Source of the DNA: Geosiphon pyriformis
Lineage: Eukaryota > Glomeromycota > Glomeromycetes > Archaeosporales > Geosiphonaceae
Assembly (NCBI GenBank): GCA_016748015.1
Contig: JAAOMT010000468.1
Span: 350,998-414,997 of the forward strand
Direction of reading: 5' to 3'
DNA: 64,000 bases
This document shows, in pieces, positions 61,936-64,000 of the stretch. The position numbers and the translations under genes are program-made. Under the pieces are notes generated by a model. That model saw only the letters and a list, made by a program, of their open reading frames with translations, did not search any database and was not told where the DNA came from. Position 1 is the stretch's first letter. The number at the start of each line of letters is the position of its first letter.

Positions 61936-63122
61936 ATTATTCTTTTAAAAAATTTAGTTAATAAATAATACAAATAAGTTTTTTAATATTTTAAGTTGTG
62001 ATAATTTGGTTTTTAATATTTTTTTTTGATTAAAAATTTTTGTAAATATTTATTTTAAAAGTAAAAAATAAAAGATAATTAAAATAGAACTGTTGAATAA
62101 ATTGTTTAATAAATTGTTTTATAACTTATTGTTTTTTTTAATATTAAAGCTACTATATATATATATGTTTGTAGTTTTATAAAAAAAATATTACAATACT
62201 TTTTTTTAATATTTTAATCTGGTGTTTATTGTTATTACCAATTAGTATTGACTATTATTACAAGTTAGTGCTTATTACTATTGCAAAATAATATTTGCTA
62301 TTATATTAATTATTATTTTTCTAAGATTATTATTGTGTTATATTATAATTGAATAATTTATAATTTTTTTGCTAATTTTTTAAATTATAACAATGATTTA
62401 ACTATTATCTAAAAATTAAAAAAAACTAAGTATTTTAGTACTAAATGTAATTTATATGTTTTTTTATATAATTAACTACTTAAATCAGTTTATGCTATAT
62501 TATATTAATATTCTAAAAGAAAACTTATTTAAAAAACAATTTTAAACAATATAGCATTATTATTAATTATTATAACCAGCTATTTAATAGTTTTTAATGT
62601 ATTAGTTTTTATAATAAAAGATTTATGTTTTTAAAGCAACATTAAATTAAAAAATATATTATTATCTACTACAAATAAACCTACTTGAAAACTAGCTATG
62701 TTAATATTTTTATAGTCATATTCAGTTTTTAACACAATTATTTTATGCTTTAGCTTATTAATAGCTTTATTAAAAGCATTTATATATATTAAAACTTTAT
62801 TTAAAACCAAATTACCATTAACAAATTGTTTAAACACAATAATTAGAAAATTAACAAACTTAAAGATAGATTTAACTAATACAGAGTTTGGCCAAATTAG
62901 CTTTTAAAAAGATCAACTAAAAGAATACCATATAATTATTGGCTATTATATTAGCAAAAAAGGCAGAATTAACCAAAAAACCAAAATTAAAAAAAGCACA
63001 AAAACAATAGTTTTGGCATAAAACTTAATACCAATAAAACAAAGTATAAAAGTCTTGAAAATTTAAAAAAAAAAGATGAAAATACTTTATAATTAACAGC
63101 CAAATAATTTAAGTTTTAATAC
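61936..63122. other. AT-rich decayed internal region next to the second LTR
   Basis: It lies between the 5' end of LINE copy C and the inner edge of the decayed LTR, so on the minus strand it is where leader and gag sequence of that element should be. A minus-strand ORF at 62837-62631 has a heptad-like segment (AFNKAINKLKHKIIVLKTE), possibly a gag remnant, but this is weak. No other coding signal. Confidence 0.4.
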
Positions 63123-63124
63123 TA
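63113..63124 (-). other. Possible decayed primer-binding site
   Basis: On the minus strand tagtattaaaac sits exactly at the LTR inner edge. It differs from the initiator-tRNA primer site TGGTATCAGAGC only by transitions (three G-to-A, one C-to-T). It overlaps the last two LTR bases, which is unusual, and AT-rich sequence makes chance matches likely. Confidence 0.3.
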
Positions 63125-64000
63125 TTATTAAAGATTTTTAGTCTTTTTTTTTGAATGTTTTTATTGTTACTTTGTTGTTAATTTTTGATTATTAAAAGCT
63201 ATTAAATCTTTAATAACTGAATTTATCTTTAAATTATCTCTTATAATTTGAATTACTAGACTTATAAATAAAATAGCCAATTTTATACCAGTTACTTATA
63301 TATTTACTTTGTAGTAAAAGTCAACTTTTTCTTAAAAATTTATTTGGAAACTCACTAAAAATGTGTAATTATTTTGCTATAAAAGTTAACTTTTTTTTAG
63401 AAATTATTTATTTGGAAGCTCACTAAAAATGTGTAGTTATTTTGTTATAAAAATCAACTCTTCTATAGAAATTTTATCTATAGACTACTCTAATATATAT
63501 AATAAAAAAAGTAAAAATAAATAAAAGAAATGTAAAAGAAAAAAAATTTTATTAAGAAAATTGTCTTTTATTTAAGTCTGGAGTTACTAATAAATTAATA
63601 AAATTAGTAGCTAATTAATTTTAAAACATTAATTAAAATTTGGAAAATTTCAAATACAATTAATTGATAAAGTTGTGTTTTTTAAGTGTTTGATTTTTAT
63701 TTGATTTGTACTAAGAAATCTGTTTTAAGAAAAATAATTCTAAAATATGAAAAAATATTTTTAATTAAAATAAGATATATTTTTTCAAAAAAAAAAGCTT
63801 TTCTTTTATACAATTTGTCATAGTACTAATCTATGAACTTGAACTTTTTTTTTGCTATAATTTTAATAAATTAAAAATATATTTTGATGAACTACAAATT
63901 ATTTTTATGAATTATAAATTATTTTGGTAAATTATTTATTATTTTAGCAAATTTCTATAAATTTCAGCAAATTTTTGAATATTATATAGTTTAGAATATT
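63123..64000 (-). mobile_element. Decayed second copy of the TGTTACC-type LTR, truncated by the window end
   Basis: The reverse complement aligns along its whole length with the solo LTR at 23935-24908. Matching blocks: the iteron array (about 63850-63970), agttcaagttcatagattagtac, tgtataaaagaaaagc (TATA box), tctggagttactaa, the 65-70 bp units (three here, two in the solo LTR), the block around aactgaatttatct, and the end aaaaatctttaataata for aaaaacctccggtaaca. Nearly all differences are C-to-T and G-to-A. The 5' end of this LTR lies beyond the window. Confidence 0.85.

Overview
The window looks like nuclear DNA of an arbuscular mycorrhizal fungus (Glomeromycotina, close to Rhizophagus irregularis). 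The basis is strong AT bias, intron-rich fungal housekeeping genes, Sel1-repeat genes with recent internal duplications, triplet microsatellites, and non-LTR retrotransposons carrying RNase H. This placement is inferred from sequence character; no search was run.

Left part (1-19 kb): a Diaphanous-related formin (minus, 496-7214, about 18 exons), a small NTF2/SnoaL-like protein (minus), an AT desert, a polyglutamine C2H2 zinc-finger protein (minus), an SND2/TMEM208 homologue (plus) and a GSK3 kinase (plus).

First retrotransposon block (19.2-37 kb): LINE copies A (minus) and B (plus) lie head to head, each about 6.7-6.9 kb. Each has an ORF1 with an RRM-like fold and a CCHC knuckle, and an ORF2 with APE endonuclease, reverse transcriptase, RNase H and a C-terminal CCHC. 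A 974-bp solo LTR sits inside ORF2 of copy A. The AT desert after copy B is not empty: it holds a fourth LINE copy (D), recognisable only after allowing for C-to-T and G-to-A decay.

Central gene island (37.8-53.2 kb): a Gag1-clamp (DUF4050-type) protein, a Sel1 protein ending in a CaaX box (Skt5/Chs4-like), a NIPSNAP protein, type I mannose-6-phosphate isomerase, CDC45, and a Sel1 gene with four 108-bp tandem units and a premature stop. CDC45 contains an apparent U12-type AT-AC intron and has two MluI cell-cycle boxes upstream.

Right part (53.2-64 kb): AT-rich DNA with an inverted-repeat island, LINE copy C (minus), and a strongly decayed second copy of the same LTR (minus) running off the window end. 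It appears to be a 5' LTR with decayed internal sequence next to it.

The host genes do not form an operon or obvious pathway cluster. The strongest signals are the layered history of retroelements decaying by transitions and the minor-class intron in CDC45.
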